Of a stretch of 64,000 nucleotides of DNA, positions 11,089-21,771 are shown piece by piece. Location of the stretch: NCBI GenBank assembly GCA_022453515.1, contig JAJNNY010000023.1, positions 1 to 64,000 of the forward strand, read 5' to 3'. The notes beneath the pieces were generated by a model. The model was not told the DNA's origin and did no database searches. It worked only from the letters and a program-made list of their open reading frames with translations. The DNA comes from Astrocystis sublimbata (lineage: Eukaryota; Ascomycota; Sordariomycetes; Xylariales; Xylariaceae). Position 1 is the first letter of the stretch. Every line of letters starts with the position of its first letter. Position numbers and translations under genes: made by a program.

Positions 11089-11811
11089 ATGGCCACTGCT
11101 GCCGCAGCACCAGCGCACGCGAATCCGATCACGATGGCGACTGCAGGAGGAAATAGTGGTGTTGGTGGTGACGGCAGTGGGAACGAGAGAAGAGACCAAG
11201 GGGAGCGGCTGCCCATGCCGTCGAGGAATCCGCTGCCGCTGTCGGCGAGTCAGGAGGCGCAGGTGCGAGAAGTGTTCAATGCGCGGGTGAGAGAGCGGTG
11301 CTCAGATGAGATCAAAGGTTTGTTCCATTCCCTTCCTTCGTTTCGTCGCTTCTCACTTTGCCGTAGTCCTTTATCCTTGCTTTTCTCGACTTCTGGCTGT
11401 CCCACCGACTAACGTTGCCTTCCCTTTCGCGGAACTACAGCCTTCGCAGACTGCGCCCGCAACCGCACCTTCAGCATCCCGTTCGCATGCCGAGCGCTGT
11501 CGCACGCGATGAACAATTGCATGCTCGCGCACGCCACGCCCGAGGAGCACGACCGTGCCCGCGAGGACTGGTTCGCTGCCCGTATGACGCGCGCCCGTGA
11601 GCGCGAGCGCAAGGAGCGCCGGAAAATCGAGCAGGAAAAGTTCCATCGCGAGTGGTGGGGTCTGCCCGAGCGGGATCCCGACTTGACGAGGAGAGAGCTC
11701 GAGAAGCTGAAACGGCCTGAGCGGATCGGGGGCGCTGTGAGGAGGACGAGGGAAGAACAACAACAACAACCACAAGCTCAGGACCAGAATTCGAGGACGG
11801 AGCCGAGGTAG
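11089..11811 (+). CDS. cmc1: COX assembly mitochondrial protein, Cmc1 family (twin CX9C)
   Basis: Two exons: 11089-11317 and 11441-11811, with a 123-nt intron (GTTTGT...TACAG, phase 1). The product has 199 residues. Cmc1 is an intermembrane-space protein needed for early cytochrome c oxidase assembly, stabilising Cox1 and handling copper. The diagnostic twin CX9C helical hairpin is created only after splicing: C71-x9-C81 and C93-x9-C103. It is followed by the family-like segment on HATPEEHDRAREDWF. Yeast Cmc1 is about 110 residues. Here a Gly/Ala-rich N-terminal stretch and a charged Arg/Glu C-terminal extension of about 80 residues are added. The start is the first ATG in frame, and a second at 11134 is possible. 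CX9C proteins are imported through Mia40 and need no cleaved presequence. Confidence 0.9.
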
Positions 11812-12520
11812 TGTGCTTGGTATAGGGTTCGAGGCAGATGCACAACAAGAATTGAGGGGGCTTGGCACGTGTATCTCTCTCTTGCCCTCCCTCTACGAAG
11901 CACCCACGAGACTTTCTATTTCAATCCATGTATATATGTATGTGTTGCGTTGCATATGTGACCCGGCGTTCTTGGGCAAAGCATTTATCACTTCTCCCCC
12001 CTTCCTCTGTACCGTTTGCTGGACGTAGCCACCATGGTCCAAGGCCACCTACCTGTATTTTGACAAACATCGCTGCTGATCTGATACTTGGGGACAGACT
12101 CTGGATTGTCGACGCTTTTATTTCATGGAGACAGCCAGGACGGCCTCGCAGACCGCGACCCCGGATGATGGTTGTTTTGTATCTAAAGTCTACCTCCCCG
12201 CCATCTAGATTGTCAAAATAAATTGTCAAAATAATGCCTGCAAAAAGTGACCGTTATCCATAAGGCCATTTGTATTCAATTAGTACCTAGGTAGTTCGCA
12301 TACTAGTAGTAATCAATCTATTTGAGCCGCATTGCTAGCTATTATCAAGTGCCCACCCAGCCAGTCCCGGCAGGATGGTGGGGAATATCGGCGCGCCGAT
12401 CTCCATCGAGGTCCGCTAAGTGAACCTCATTGGATCCTTATTGCTGGCATGTCCGTCCGTTCCGGGCACCCGGGCATGTGGGCGTAACATTAAGTATCCA
12501 GGTCGACCTTTACTTACACT

Positions 12521-12640
12521 TAACTATTTTAAAAAAAATTCTTGTATTTTATAATATTGCTATAATTAAAGTACTAAAAATCTTGGGTATAAAATAATAT
12601 TATAGTTCTATTAGTTATATAAATATAGGTATAAAAAGAA
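12521..12640. other. AT-rich block
   Basis: About 120 bases of almost pure A/T (TTTTAAAAAAAATTC, ATAATATTGC, TATAAATATAGG) between normal-composition spacer and the GC-rich SINE-like body. It could be a RIP-mutated repeat remnant, the tail region of the neighbouring element, or a simple AT tract. Confidence 0.5.
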
Positions 12641-12950
12641 AAAAGGAAAAAGGAAAAAAAAGGGTAACAACCCCCTCCCCCAACATCTACTCACGCCTTG
12701 CCTTAGGTTTTGGCGCAAGCCCCTAAGCTACAACGCGCCCGCGCTTTCGCGCCGTGGGTACTTCTTTGCGGGTTGCTCTGGCACCGACCGTGTCGGGCAC
12801 TCGAACCGTCAGACACCCTTTACTATCACTACCCCCCGGGTTAGGTAGTGAGAGCTCCAGGTCGACTGACGGGGAGTTAGCCAGTCCCCGTATCTGAACC
12901 AGCGACCTTCAGGTTGGAGCTGCAGCTCTAACCGTTAGACCATCTGGTGG
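12621..12950 (-). mobile_element. Candidate tRNA-derived SINE
   Basis: Read on the minus strand from 12950, the sequence starts with a tRNA-like head. It has a pol III A-box-like TGGTCTAACGG and, about 35 bases on, a B-box-like GGTTCAGATAC. Between them CTGCAG-CTCCAAC-CTGAAG can form an anticodon-type stem with one mismatch and a 7-base loop reading CCA (Trp-like). A tRNA-unrelated GC-rich body of about 220 bp follows. The element ends in a T/C-rich tail (about 12621-12662), after which the DNA turns very AT-rich. The acceptor and T stems do not pair well, so this is not a working tRNA. A SINE relic is the best reading. Copy number in the genome would settle it. Confidence 0.5.
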
Positions 12951-13272
12951 CTTGTTGTATGTAAGCTGGGTAATTTAAGCCTATATGCCTCGTGCCTAGG
13001 GTGTTTGCCTGCATGGTAGGTACGTACAGCCGCATAACAGAGGACCTTATTGAATGACTGTGTTAGTAGATAACAGAGATAAACGGGTATCTTATCTCTC
13101 TGCATACTGGACACCTAACAACTCGCAATGCTGGCTTTCCGCGGGTCGATTGGGATGTTCCTTCTTGGGGTCAATCCCGTCTTCCAAAAAAATGCATGAT
13201 AAGTATTGAATCGCGAGGACGCTGGACATGGAACAGAAAAGAAGTTCTATATGGCCCGGCGGATATCAGAGT

Positions 13273-14931
13273 CTAGAGGTCTTCGCCATCAGCATTACTC
13301 TCTGGTATGTATAAAGCTTGCATTCTAAAGCCCTGCTGCATGTCAGTCTCGTGGTTGTGCGTTGTGAAGGGGGGCAACACCGTGCGGATCTTACGTCGAA
13401 AACGGCACGTATCCTTCGAATGGTACCCCCGTTGCATCTCAGTGTCTGGATCGGCAGATCGTCTCTCTCTCCAACCCAGTCTAGATATTCCGACTCCATA
13501 TGTTGACTGGTGTACGGAGATATCGCTCCAAAGCCACAGTAATCGACAGCAATGTGAAACCCCTCGAGACCTGCCTCGACAATGAGGGGCTCCTCCGAGC
13601 CTACCATGGTGTAGCCAAGTTCGATATCTTCGTCATCTTCAGTTTGGAAGGCTAAGCCGGATATGAACTTCTTGCCGAAGAACTCAACCACACTGACGTG
13701 AATGGCCTCTATGTTCAAAGGTGGAAGATGAATCTCGGCTTCCAGGATTTGGTGGCTGAGGTCACCGAACAGCTCCGGGTCGAGACTTCGCAAGGACTCG
13801 ACAGACTTCCAGGACGCCTTCTTAGCACCTTCCCAACTCTGTAGCCAGTCTGAACCCCCTTTCAGAACACTCAATTTAGCGACCGTGCCCATGGCTTGTG
13901 CGAGCGGTCGTACCGTCTGCTTCCAGATGCGGAGTCTGTTACGTTCTCCGAGTCCGACAAGATTGTGCCGAAGGCGCTCCTTCGAGAAGCGGTAAAGCTC
14001 TCGCCAATCTATACCGGCTCTCTCCGAAGGCCGCAGTAGAAAGGGATCGAAGAACGCGCCGAGCTCTCGATCGGGCCAGAATCTACTCTTGAAAAAGTTC
14101 TGAGAAAGTGGGATGGCAGCTACAGCATGCGACGAGAGACGAAATGAGAGGACGTCCACTGTAGCTACGAATGTGAGAACTGCCTCCCTTAGCTCCGGTG
14201 GAAGTCTGAAGAACGGGTCAGATCGAGCTGATACCTTCGCCAAAGATACGGTAGCCGGTGAGTTATCAATCGCGGGGATGGCGCTGTCGGAGTCTATCCG
14301 TATTTGGGCCAGTCTTGTCTTCAGTTCAGGGACATCGAAAGGATCGTAGTGCGTACTTGGTATCATGACTGGAATACCAAGAGTCAGCGAACACCAACTA
14401 GGGCCAAAATCATCGCTGTTCGAAACCCACTAGGCGCAGGGCATTACACCAGAAACTAAATATCGTACAGCTATCAGGGAGGGAAGGTAATGACGTCCCC
14501 CAGATTGACTCACGGTTCGAGACACCCCCTAATCGGGAGATTGTTTGGCTGTTATTGAGGTATAGACCACCAAAGTTGTGCCCCCAAAAGGGGAGGGATG
14601 ACGCATGCGGAACAGAACGTAATATCCGCCACAGTAACTTGATGTCGATAGAATGCGGTATGCATGCCTGCTCAACCAGGCGCCAACAAGAGTCATGAAA
14701 ACGGAAGCCCCATGCATACGTCGATTGCTCCGAATCTGGCATGTCAGATCCCGGCGGAGTGACGCCTTCGATAGTGATCAGGGATTGGGGGTCAATATGC
14801 AAGCTGTCATAGCGTTGATGAGCCTCAGGCGGCAGATAATTCTTCTCATCATGCTCCCGGTAACAGGCCAGACCGGAAAGACACGGGTCATTGTTCTTAG
14901 AGCCGATGCAGTAGATGGCCCGGTAGTACAT
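13273..14931 (-). CDS. F-box-type fungal protein of unknown target
   Basis: Reconstructed exons on the minus strand: 14931-14448, 14368-13395 and 13332-13273 (or 13335-13273). Introns end in GTAATG...CCAG with branch GCTGAC, and GTAAGA...CAG with branch CTGAC. The product has about 505 residues. The N-terminal part (YRAIY...SGLACY...FRFHDSCWRLVEQA) is typical of large fungal families in which this segment precedes an F-box. The F-box-like stretch follows the first splice (DPFFRLPPELREAVLTFVATVD). The C-terminal half is a family-typical beta-rich region. Such proteins usually recruit targets to SCF ubiquitin ligase, but this is inferred from family. An extra short upstream exon is possible: an ATG near 15034 with a GTAAGT donor would join in frame near 14964. 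Without introns the frames are broken, so gene callers may split it. Confidence 0.65.
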
Positions 14932-15583
14932 TGACCAGTGGCTGTCTATACGTGCTATCGGACCATCTACTACCCAACCACGCCGGTTGTTCCCCGTACC
15001 GCAAAATCCACATACTTACATGCGTACATGTGCGTCAGCCCAAAGTTCTATATCTAACAAAAGGCTTCCTAGTTCTCCGTCGAAACAGTGAGGCGGATAA
15101 GGTGAAGTGAGGCAAGGGAGGTGCTTATACATACTAAGTGGAGGTTGCATGGCTCTTCGGCGCTATATCCAAAACATCAATCTAGCAACATGCGCAATCT
15201 CTCTGCTGGGGAGCGACAAGTAAAAGGGGACATGTAATATGCCACATGATAACCATATTCTTCATGAAGATGGCTCCGTGCCGAGGGTGCGTGGTGCGTA
15301 GACCCGTATGCTAATACTGGTTAATGGTCATTGGCGAGAGAGGGACGGCGGCATGGAAAAGCACATACTGGTGACTGGACAGGGGCTCCAGCACAAAACA
15401 ATTGCAGCTGCCTGCAGTCGCTGTCAGCTGAGTCATTCAGAAAGCGAATGGCACCTAATGCACGTGACGTTAAGGAATTGAAACATGCCAGAGGAACTTT
15501 GCGGAATACGCATGCATTAGTTGATGATGTCTGTCCCATAATATATACAAGCAAACCCCCAGGCACAGCATGATAACCTCACT
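14932..15583. other. Intergenic, nothing distinctive
   Basis: Region between the F-box gene 5' end and the 3' end of the secreted-protein gene. It may hold one short upstream exon of the F-box gene near 15,020-15,034. Otherwise I see no coding or repeat signal. Confidence 0.5.
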
Positions 15584-16223
15584 TTAATCCAGACCGTCCT
15601 GGTACCAGCAGTCAGACCCTGAATCAGCCTCGAATTTCATCTCTCCCACCGTGCCGAAAAATTCACACAGCTCTCCCTCGATGAAGTTGACGCCGTGGCA
15701 GAACCAATAGTCGTCATTGCCGGGGATGTTCTCCTGGCGCTTGGCCTTCTCGAAGCTTCCTGTGCAGGCATTCATACAGTCCTCGAGCGACGAAGCACTG
15801 TCGTTGTGCGACTCTCGTTGTTTTGTGTTCTTGGGTGTGCATTGGGTGTCGCATCGTACAAGACCTAGGTACGGGTTGCCCCAGGCCGTCTCTGTCTCGG
15901 CCGGGCACTTGCAGAAGGAGTTGTAGTCCGGGTACTATCCGACAGTTAGATGGATGAGAACCGTCTCTTGTTGTGATTTTCATGGTGTGGGCAAGAACAC
16001 GAAAGGTACACGCAGCATGTGGGAGACGGTTGCTATAACAATAATAAAAAATCGAAAAATCAGAAGATCAAATACGTACCCCAGTGGTCTGGTTAGGAGG
16101 ATCCTCGCAGGTCTTTGTTGGAACTGCTGGGTATGTTGCGTTTGGAGCTGCTCCGCATTTTGGCGCGGCGAAGGCAGTGCCAGCCATCATGGCCAGCACA
16201 ACAGTGCACGCCTTGAGAGACAT
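15584..16223 (-). CDS. Small cysteine-rich secreted protein (effector-like)
   Basis: Two exons: 16223-16080 and 15934-15584. The 145-nt intron (GTACGT...GGATAG, branch CTAAC) joins in phase 0 to give 164 residues. The N-terminus is a clear signal peptide (MSLKACTVVLAMMAGTAFAA, cleavage after AFA or FAA). The mature part has 11 cysteines, including the pairs FCKC, RCDTQC and DCMNAC. An N-linked site (NAT) lies near its start. The odd cysteine number suggests one free or intermolecular Cys. There is no enzyme motif. Size, secretion and Cys density match fungal effector-type or apoplastic proteins, but the family is not recognised. It lies in a long gene-poor stretch (no gene for about 2.8 kb upstream). 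Confidence 0.75.
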
Positions 16224-19035
16224 ATTGGCAAGACTCGTAGGTATTGAGCGAGCACCGTAGATAGGATCAGGAAGAGCAAAGATATTGCAGGTTGGGTAGG
16301 GAAAGGTGGGCAGAATGCTGACTCTCTTTTCCTCGGTTGAACATATGGGGCTACTGCAACTCTTATACTTGGACTATCACCAGCTTGAGGCACTGCCATC
16401 GCCTAAAACGTCGGACTGGGACCAGTCAGTCGATCGTACCAGCCCGTTCAGCTTCAATCTTACCCCGATCCAGGCAAGCATTATGTCATGAGTCGTACAT
16501 ATTCTCAGAGTTGATCCTTCTCTAGGCTCGACGCGGTCTAATTACCGTGGACTAGGTACTGCGCGCCAGCACAGGATTGGTACCGCCACGGTGAGGTCTG
16601 ACAGTTCTCCACTATGTTTGATTACCTAGGATGCTAGGTACCTGTTCAATGGGCGCCGCTAGGCCGGTCACCCTGTTAATTGCGAACATGCGAGCGAGGT
16701 AGGCATGTAGGTCATCTTCAGCCCCATCCTCGAGTGTTTCCCTTGGTGTGGTACGTTAACGTTGCCGTTATGGGTTTGCGGAGTGCCACCCCGGACCCTC
16801 CGTCGGCGAAACTCACCTTGTAAGCAGCGCTCGGCAGCGGAGGGTCGCCAGAGTCGAGAAAGTTGCCCTAAATTTAGTAAGAACGGGATGCCAAGAGCAT
16901 AGCACAAGGGGAGTGGTAGCTAGCGAGCTTGGCGTGAATGCGTACTTCAGTCGGCTCACCAGTCGAGCCAGTGTCGAGAGTGTCAACACCAAGTCCTTTG
17001 GGAAGAAGAAGACCGAGAGTTGGTTCTGAAGTCCTGGCGGCCTTCACGAGCTCGACGAGTACAAATTGCGAACGTTGAATGACCCAGGCGAGCCAGGCTC
17101 TACATCCAACTGGATCAGAATCCCATCCCATTTCTTAGTTGTAGGATCCACGAATTGGTGATAAGACATGCAATAGCCCATGCAGTTTCCGACCAAAAGA
17201 GATGTCAACCCAGGATATAATCTACTTTAGGTAGTCATTGCGGCATATCAATGGTTCTCTCCTCGACGCATGTGACGTCGGTAACCCAACTCATACCACC
17301 GACGTAGCCTAACCCGTCAGTCGACTCCAGCTTGGCAGCGAACACGAGAAGCATGTCTCACGGCATTTCTACGGCGTAGTGCCTACCTCGCCTACCACCG
17401 TTGTTGAGCCGTAGGGCTGGGTATGGGGGATCTTGAATGTTAGTGGCCAGGATGAGCAGCGTCAGAGATCGACCAGAGATGCTGATGCATCACAAATCCC
17501 GATGCGGGACCTCTGTATCATAGCTCTGCAATGCACTGCTATACCATGCGTGGGCGAACGAGTGAAATGAGGGGGGGACCAACGTGTGCTGTGATGCTGT
17601 GATGCTGTGATGCTGTGATACCGATGATGACCTGAGGCGAGTACAATGGCCACCCTCAGCGGGGAACGCGGTTGTTGCTTGTAGCTGGTGATCTTTGAAA
17701 GAAGTTTCATGCTACTCACGGGATAACCCTGTCCTTGCTTACTCTACGGTAATGAACAGTCGTTGGCCTCTTCGGAAGTCTGTTTAACTTGAGACTTGGG
17801 ACAGGCATCCAATCATTCGCCAATTGATAGTGCATTGACTGTTTATCGAGCGTTGGTCATCGAGGCCATCAACCTTTTTCAAGAAGTGCCCGGTATATTC
17901 GAATCCACCGGTGTACACCTGGAAATGCCATTGCGATATGCGACAGCGAGGCAAACGAGCTGACCGTGGCAAGACTAAGTCTAATTCATGTGATTATCGG
18001 TGACAATGCCGTAAGTGTGGCGAGTCTAATGGCTACAGAAATCCAGGTCGGGGCATCTGTTAAAACGGTCGTTATCATACGTTTGGATTGGGACGAGGAA
18101 TCGGATCGTTCCGAAGCAATTGCTCCAGCAAGTCTGATTTTGCCGTCTCTGCACGGATGCCTTTGCGACGAATTCTATGCAACCCTTATCGTCATTGGAC
18201 CATTGTGATATCAGAAAAAAGGGAAAAAAAGAAAAAGAAAAAAAAAAGGAATTGCGCTCTCACGAGCCTCTCTCCATCTACCCAAGCCCTCACGGCATTG
18301 GGCAATGAGCATTGTTCAAATGCCGCCAGAGTGGCTCAATTGCCGGCAACTACATTAGTTAGTTCCCTCCGGGCTATGTAAGCTCAGGCGGCAAGGTCCG
18401 TGATTCTCGCCAAATAGGCCAATCAGAACGTTAGGGTGGCTTATTCAGGAAAAGGCATGCCTTTTATGCTTCTGTCGGCGGCGGGCTGGATGGCTAGGAG
18501 CATCACACCCATTGCCAAACATTGCACATGATGCGTGTACATGGAAAGGAAAGACATTCGGACTTGAGCTCGAAAATACACGCGTTAGGGATGCATACAT
18601 GAGGTGAAATGAGACTATCAGTTAGCACCGGCAGTGTTGAGGGCGCTATGCCATCAAGTCCACTTGCCTCGGCTCTCCTTGATCGTGGCCCCACACAACA
18701 TATCGGCCAAGGCCCAGCAGCCCGTTTCGATGCTTGAATGATACAGCTTGATTGGACAGATTCTATCGATTAGATCGCGTTCCTGGATCGTGCCTGGGCT
18801 ATCAGGGGCGGACCCCAGCGTCCTCAACAATTTCGGCCCTTGAAGCGGTGATGATAATTGTCTAGTGCTGCTCAGGCTTGGGAGCATGTCAATAAAAGCT
18901 GCTCTCAGCAGGAAGCTATCACATGGCTTGTGTTGGCAATCTCCTCGTCTCAGACTGAATCGTGGTGCCGAGACAATCAAGCAACGCTGGCCTTTTACAC
19001 CCTCCCATCAAGCTAGACTTCTCACAAGTGGAAAG
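16224..19035. other. 2.8-kb gene-free region
   Basis: Only short, overlapping open frames without starts, splice logic or recognisable domains. Holds an 8-bp tandem repeat (17587-17618) and an A-rich tract (about 18220-18248). Base composition is near the window average. The left end is the promoter of the secreted-protein gene, and the right end is that of the DUF829 gene. Confidence 0.55.
17587..17618. repeat. Tandem repeat, four copies of TGCTGTGA
   Basis: Four exact head-to-tail copies of the 8-mer TGCTGTGA in otherwise unique intergenic DNA. Confidence 0.9.
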
Positions 19036-20088
19036 ATGGTTGTGCAAGCTCCGAGCTTCCCGGGCTATACGCCCTTAACGAACCGCATTTACATTCGTAA
19101 TGAGGGAACGAGCTCGAGTGCTGAGAATGTCAAGAGAAAGACCACCGCGGCTGACCCAACGACGATCCTGGTTTATGGTTGGGGAGATGGAAGCCCAAAG
19201 CACGTCTGTAAGTAAGCGAAGCCGACTCCCATTACAGTTTTCACCACCTTGGCCGGCATTAATCGTCATCACAGCGAAATACTCCGAGGGTTATCATGCA
19301 CTCTTCCCTTCTGCTAGGATTGTAGTCATCATCAACCCCATCTTTGCCGCAGCAACACAAACGTTGCCAAAGCGGACAGAAGCTATGAACCCAGTCATCG
19401 ACGCCTGCTTTCCCACCAAAGATGATAATGAGCGAGTCATTATGCACATAATGTCGAATACCGGTATGTTTGAAAATGACCGTGTCTGGTTTCTTGGTGC
19501 GATGTATTTGATGTAGCAAGCTTGATGGCGTGTGACTTCCATTCTGACTGATCTGTTGAAGGTGGAATATACGCGGCAGCAACGTTGAATGCGTACCGTG
19601 AGCGCCACGGCGAAGATGCCGTCTTACCCCATCACCTTTGCGTCTCTGACTCTACGCCCGGCGGTTTGAATTTCGGCTCTGAGATTTGGCGTTGGAGCCG
19701 GGCGATGGCCATGGGTGTCCCGAAATGGATTCCCTTGCCCTTCAAATTCACACAAGCTCTTTGCGCCGCCTTCTTGAGCATGGCAAACTACCTCGCGCTC
19801 GCACTAGGCATTGAGCCCGCAGGTCCCCAGAGCGCCCGGATCTTCGTCGAACACGCCTATGCCACCCCGAGAGCACTTAGACTATTCTGTTATTCCAAAG
19901 AAGACGACCTGATACATTGGGAAGACCTAGAGGAACATGCTAACATTGCCCAAGGCAAAGGCTACCAGACCGTGCTAGAGGAGTTCAAAGGCTCGCCTCA
20001 TGTGGGCCATATGCGGATGCATCCTGAACAATACTGGAGTACCATATTGCGCTGCTGGGAACAGGCCCTGGAGATGGATGGTAAATAA
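19036..20088 (+). CDS. DUF829 / TMEM53-family alpha/beta hydrolase-like protein (PaxU-like)
   Basis: Three exons: 19036-19207, 19275-19463 and 19562-20088. Introns are GTAAGT...ACAG and GTATGT...GAAG, and frame is kept through 295 residues. After splicing, the hallmark strand and turn read ILVYGWGDGSPKHVSKY, then YHALFPSARIVVI, then a nucleophile-elbow-like SNTGG. The C-terminus has the DUF829 segment with HVGHMRMHPEQYW. The family includes animal TMEM53 and fungal PaxU-type proteins, whose best-known member sits in the paxilline indole-diterpene cluster of Penicillium. No other indole-diterpene or terpene gene is seen here, so a cluster role is not implied. The enzymatic activity of the family is not well established. 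Convergent with the next gene, 255 bp apart. Confidence 0.85.
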
Positions 20089-20343
20089 CGAAGGGACCCA
20101 GCGTGTGGCCGATCTTTGGAAAATAATTTTTAGACTATAGACATTACGTAGAGAAAGAGGTAGCTTCGAGCTCGCTCAGCCATTAATAAGGAACCAGAGT
20201 AGTTCAGATTTGCATACGCGGACAACTTCCAACTCCAACCAGGATTCAGTACCAGAGCGAGGGGGGTATCTCTGCATCAAGAAGCATACTGCGACATGTA
20301 ATTATACAGATGTGATTCAGCTGCCTTGTGTTTCGGTCTGAGA

Positions 20344-21102
20344 CTAACCAAGCCCATGTATCAACTTGCCAGCGATCTTAGCATCCGATGCGTTTTTCTT
20401 ATATCGCTCGAATCTCGACTTCTCAACAGCGCAAGAAAAAACAATTTCCTCCAATTGCTCGCGACTTAGGCCATGAGCATAGATCTCCAGGCGAGCCTCG
20501 GCCTCTTCTCCCTGGCCTTCTGATGACGACCCCGACAGCCCAAAATAGCGATCGAGATTTAAAGATCCGCAGGATTTTTTTGACTTTTTCTGCAACTCGG
20601 TGTTCACACTATACCGCGCGAGCAGCCTGCCGTTCTGCTCAAGTATGTAGCCCCTCTCCCCGCTCGGCTCCCAGCACAGGTGGCCCAGACCCGAGAATGA
20701 GTCGTATTCTTTCTTCCAGCGCTCGTGGCGGCCCCATAACGTCATGTCCGCCTTGCTCGTGGTGACGTCGTGCAGTCGCGCCGTCGCGATATTTTCCCCA
20801 GACTTATGAACTCGAAACGCCTTGAGCTCTGGCTTGTCAAATTGCGGCAATGAGAGCACGAGAAGCGCGTCGGGCCGGCCGGCCGCTCTGACGGTCTGCG
20901 TGTGGCGGTCGTTCCGGAAGATCAGGAGCTCAAGCGCGCTTGGGAAGGCCGATACTGCTGGTGGCTGTTGGTGCCCCAGACCTCCGTAGCCGAAGTTTGG
21001 GCGGAACGGGTATTGCTGGGGTGGTGGTGGTGGCCCCTGGGGAGGGTGGCTCGGGTGGTAGGCCCCGTAGCCAGAGTAGCCTGGAGATCCTCGATGCTCC
21101 AT
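20344..21102 (-). CDS. Conserved-looking protein with Pro/Gly/Tyr-rich N-terminus, unknown function
   Basis: Single exon, 252 residues. The first ~45 residues are Pro/Gly/Tyr/Gln-rich and disordered (GYGAYHPSHPPQGPPPPPQQ). The remainder is a compact, probably beta-rich domain with several Trp/Tyr positions (MTLWGRHERWKKEYDSFSGLGHLCWEP, ILEQNGRLLARYS). A final helix (SREQLEEIVFSCAVEKSRFERYKK) ends it. The pattern of short strands around ...ILEQNGRLLARYS faintly recalls tubby-like/LURP folds, but this is a weak impression and I do not assign a family. No signal peptide or membrane segment. Confidence 0.7.
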   Translation of the reverse strand: MEHRGSPGYSGYGAYHPSHPPQGPPPPPQQYPFRPNFGYGGLGHQQPPAVSAFPSALELLIFRNDRHTQTVRAAGRPDALLVLSLPQFDKPELKAFRVHKSGENIATARLHDVTTSKADMTLWGRHERWKKEYDSFSGLGHLCWEPSGERGYILEQNGRLLARYSVNTELQKKSKKSCGSLNLDRYFGLSGSSSEGQGEEAEARLEIYAHGLSREQLEEIVFSCAVEKSRFERYKKNASDAKIAGKLIHGLG

Positions 21103-21771
21103 TTGAAAATAGGATCAGGTGTTGTGAAAATCTTATGGTTCAACTTCACTGCGTGTTCCCGTAACTTTTCGGGCGAACTCGTTCGATCGATTTTTACATT
21201 GAACAGCCATTGTACCCTATCTACTAGACGTTCCGGGACTATATAGAAGTTTTGATGGCCCCAAGCACTGCCACGATGCCATTTGATATACCTCGAAGCC
21301 ATGAGGCAAGCGAATTTAGTCTTTTCCAAAAGTTCACTACAGGTCGTAAGAGAACCTACTCGACCTATTCTTAGCTAAATCGATGCAGATCGTCTAGCCA
21401 GACAATGGATTAGCCTCATCTAGCATAGTGGCCTGCTACCAAGAGGAGTCCCAGCTCGCCCTAAATTTAGTAGCATACCTAGGTGGGTAAAGTATTTAGT
21501 CTAGTTGGCTTTGGTACAAGCACGCATGGCAGGTAATATATTCGAAGGCCGAACAAGAAGACCTTCATGCCATCTAACAACGAAAACATAATATTATATT
21601 ACCACAAGGGAGGCTTTGATAGGAACTGATGTGGCTGGCCATTCGGAAATTGCATTAGTCGTTCTGTACTTGTTTTCAGGTCATCACCACAGCCACACTG
21701 CCTTTAGACCTCAGTTCTCCCTGAGATCCATTCAGCTGCAGTGTTATGCCATCCCGGTGCATCAATGTGTT
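21103..21771. other. Intergenic between unknown gene and tannase-family gene
   Basis: No gene. ACCTAGGT at 21477-21484. The string GCCCTAAATTTAGTA near 21458 also occurs near 16,863. Confidence 0.5.

Larger units (their letters stand above)
11812..13272. other. Intergenic with AT-rich block and SINE-like element
   Basis: The CMC1 3' flank is followed by ordinary spacer to about 12,500. Then come an AT-rich block (about 12,521-12,640) and a GC-rich tRNA-like element on the minus strand (entered separately). ACCTAGGT lies at 12285-12292. No protein-coding gene is seen. Confidence 0.6.

Noticed and set aside
12880..12950. Functional tRNA-Trp gene
   Set aside because: The acceptor and T stems do not pair, and the B-box departs from GGTTCRANYCC. 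Only a tRNA-like head remains.
14932..15040. Definite extra first exon of the F-box gene
   Set aside because: A splice-compatible ATG and GTAAGT exist, but the sequence added is too short to judge, so I kept the ATG at 14931.
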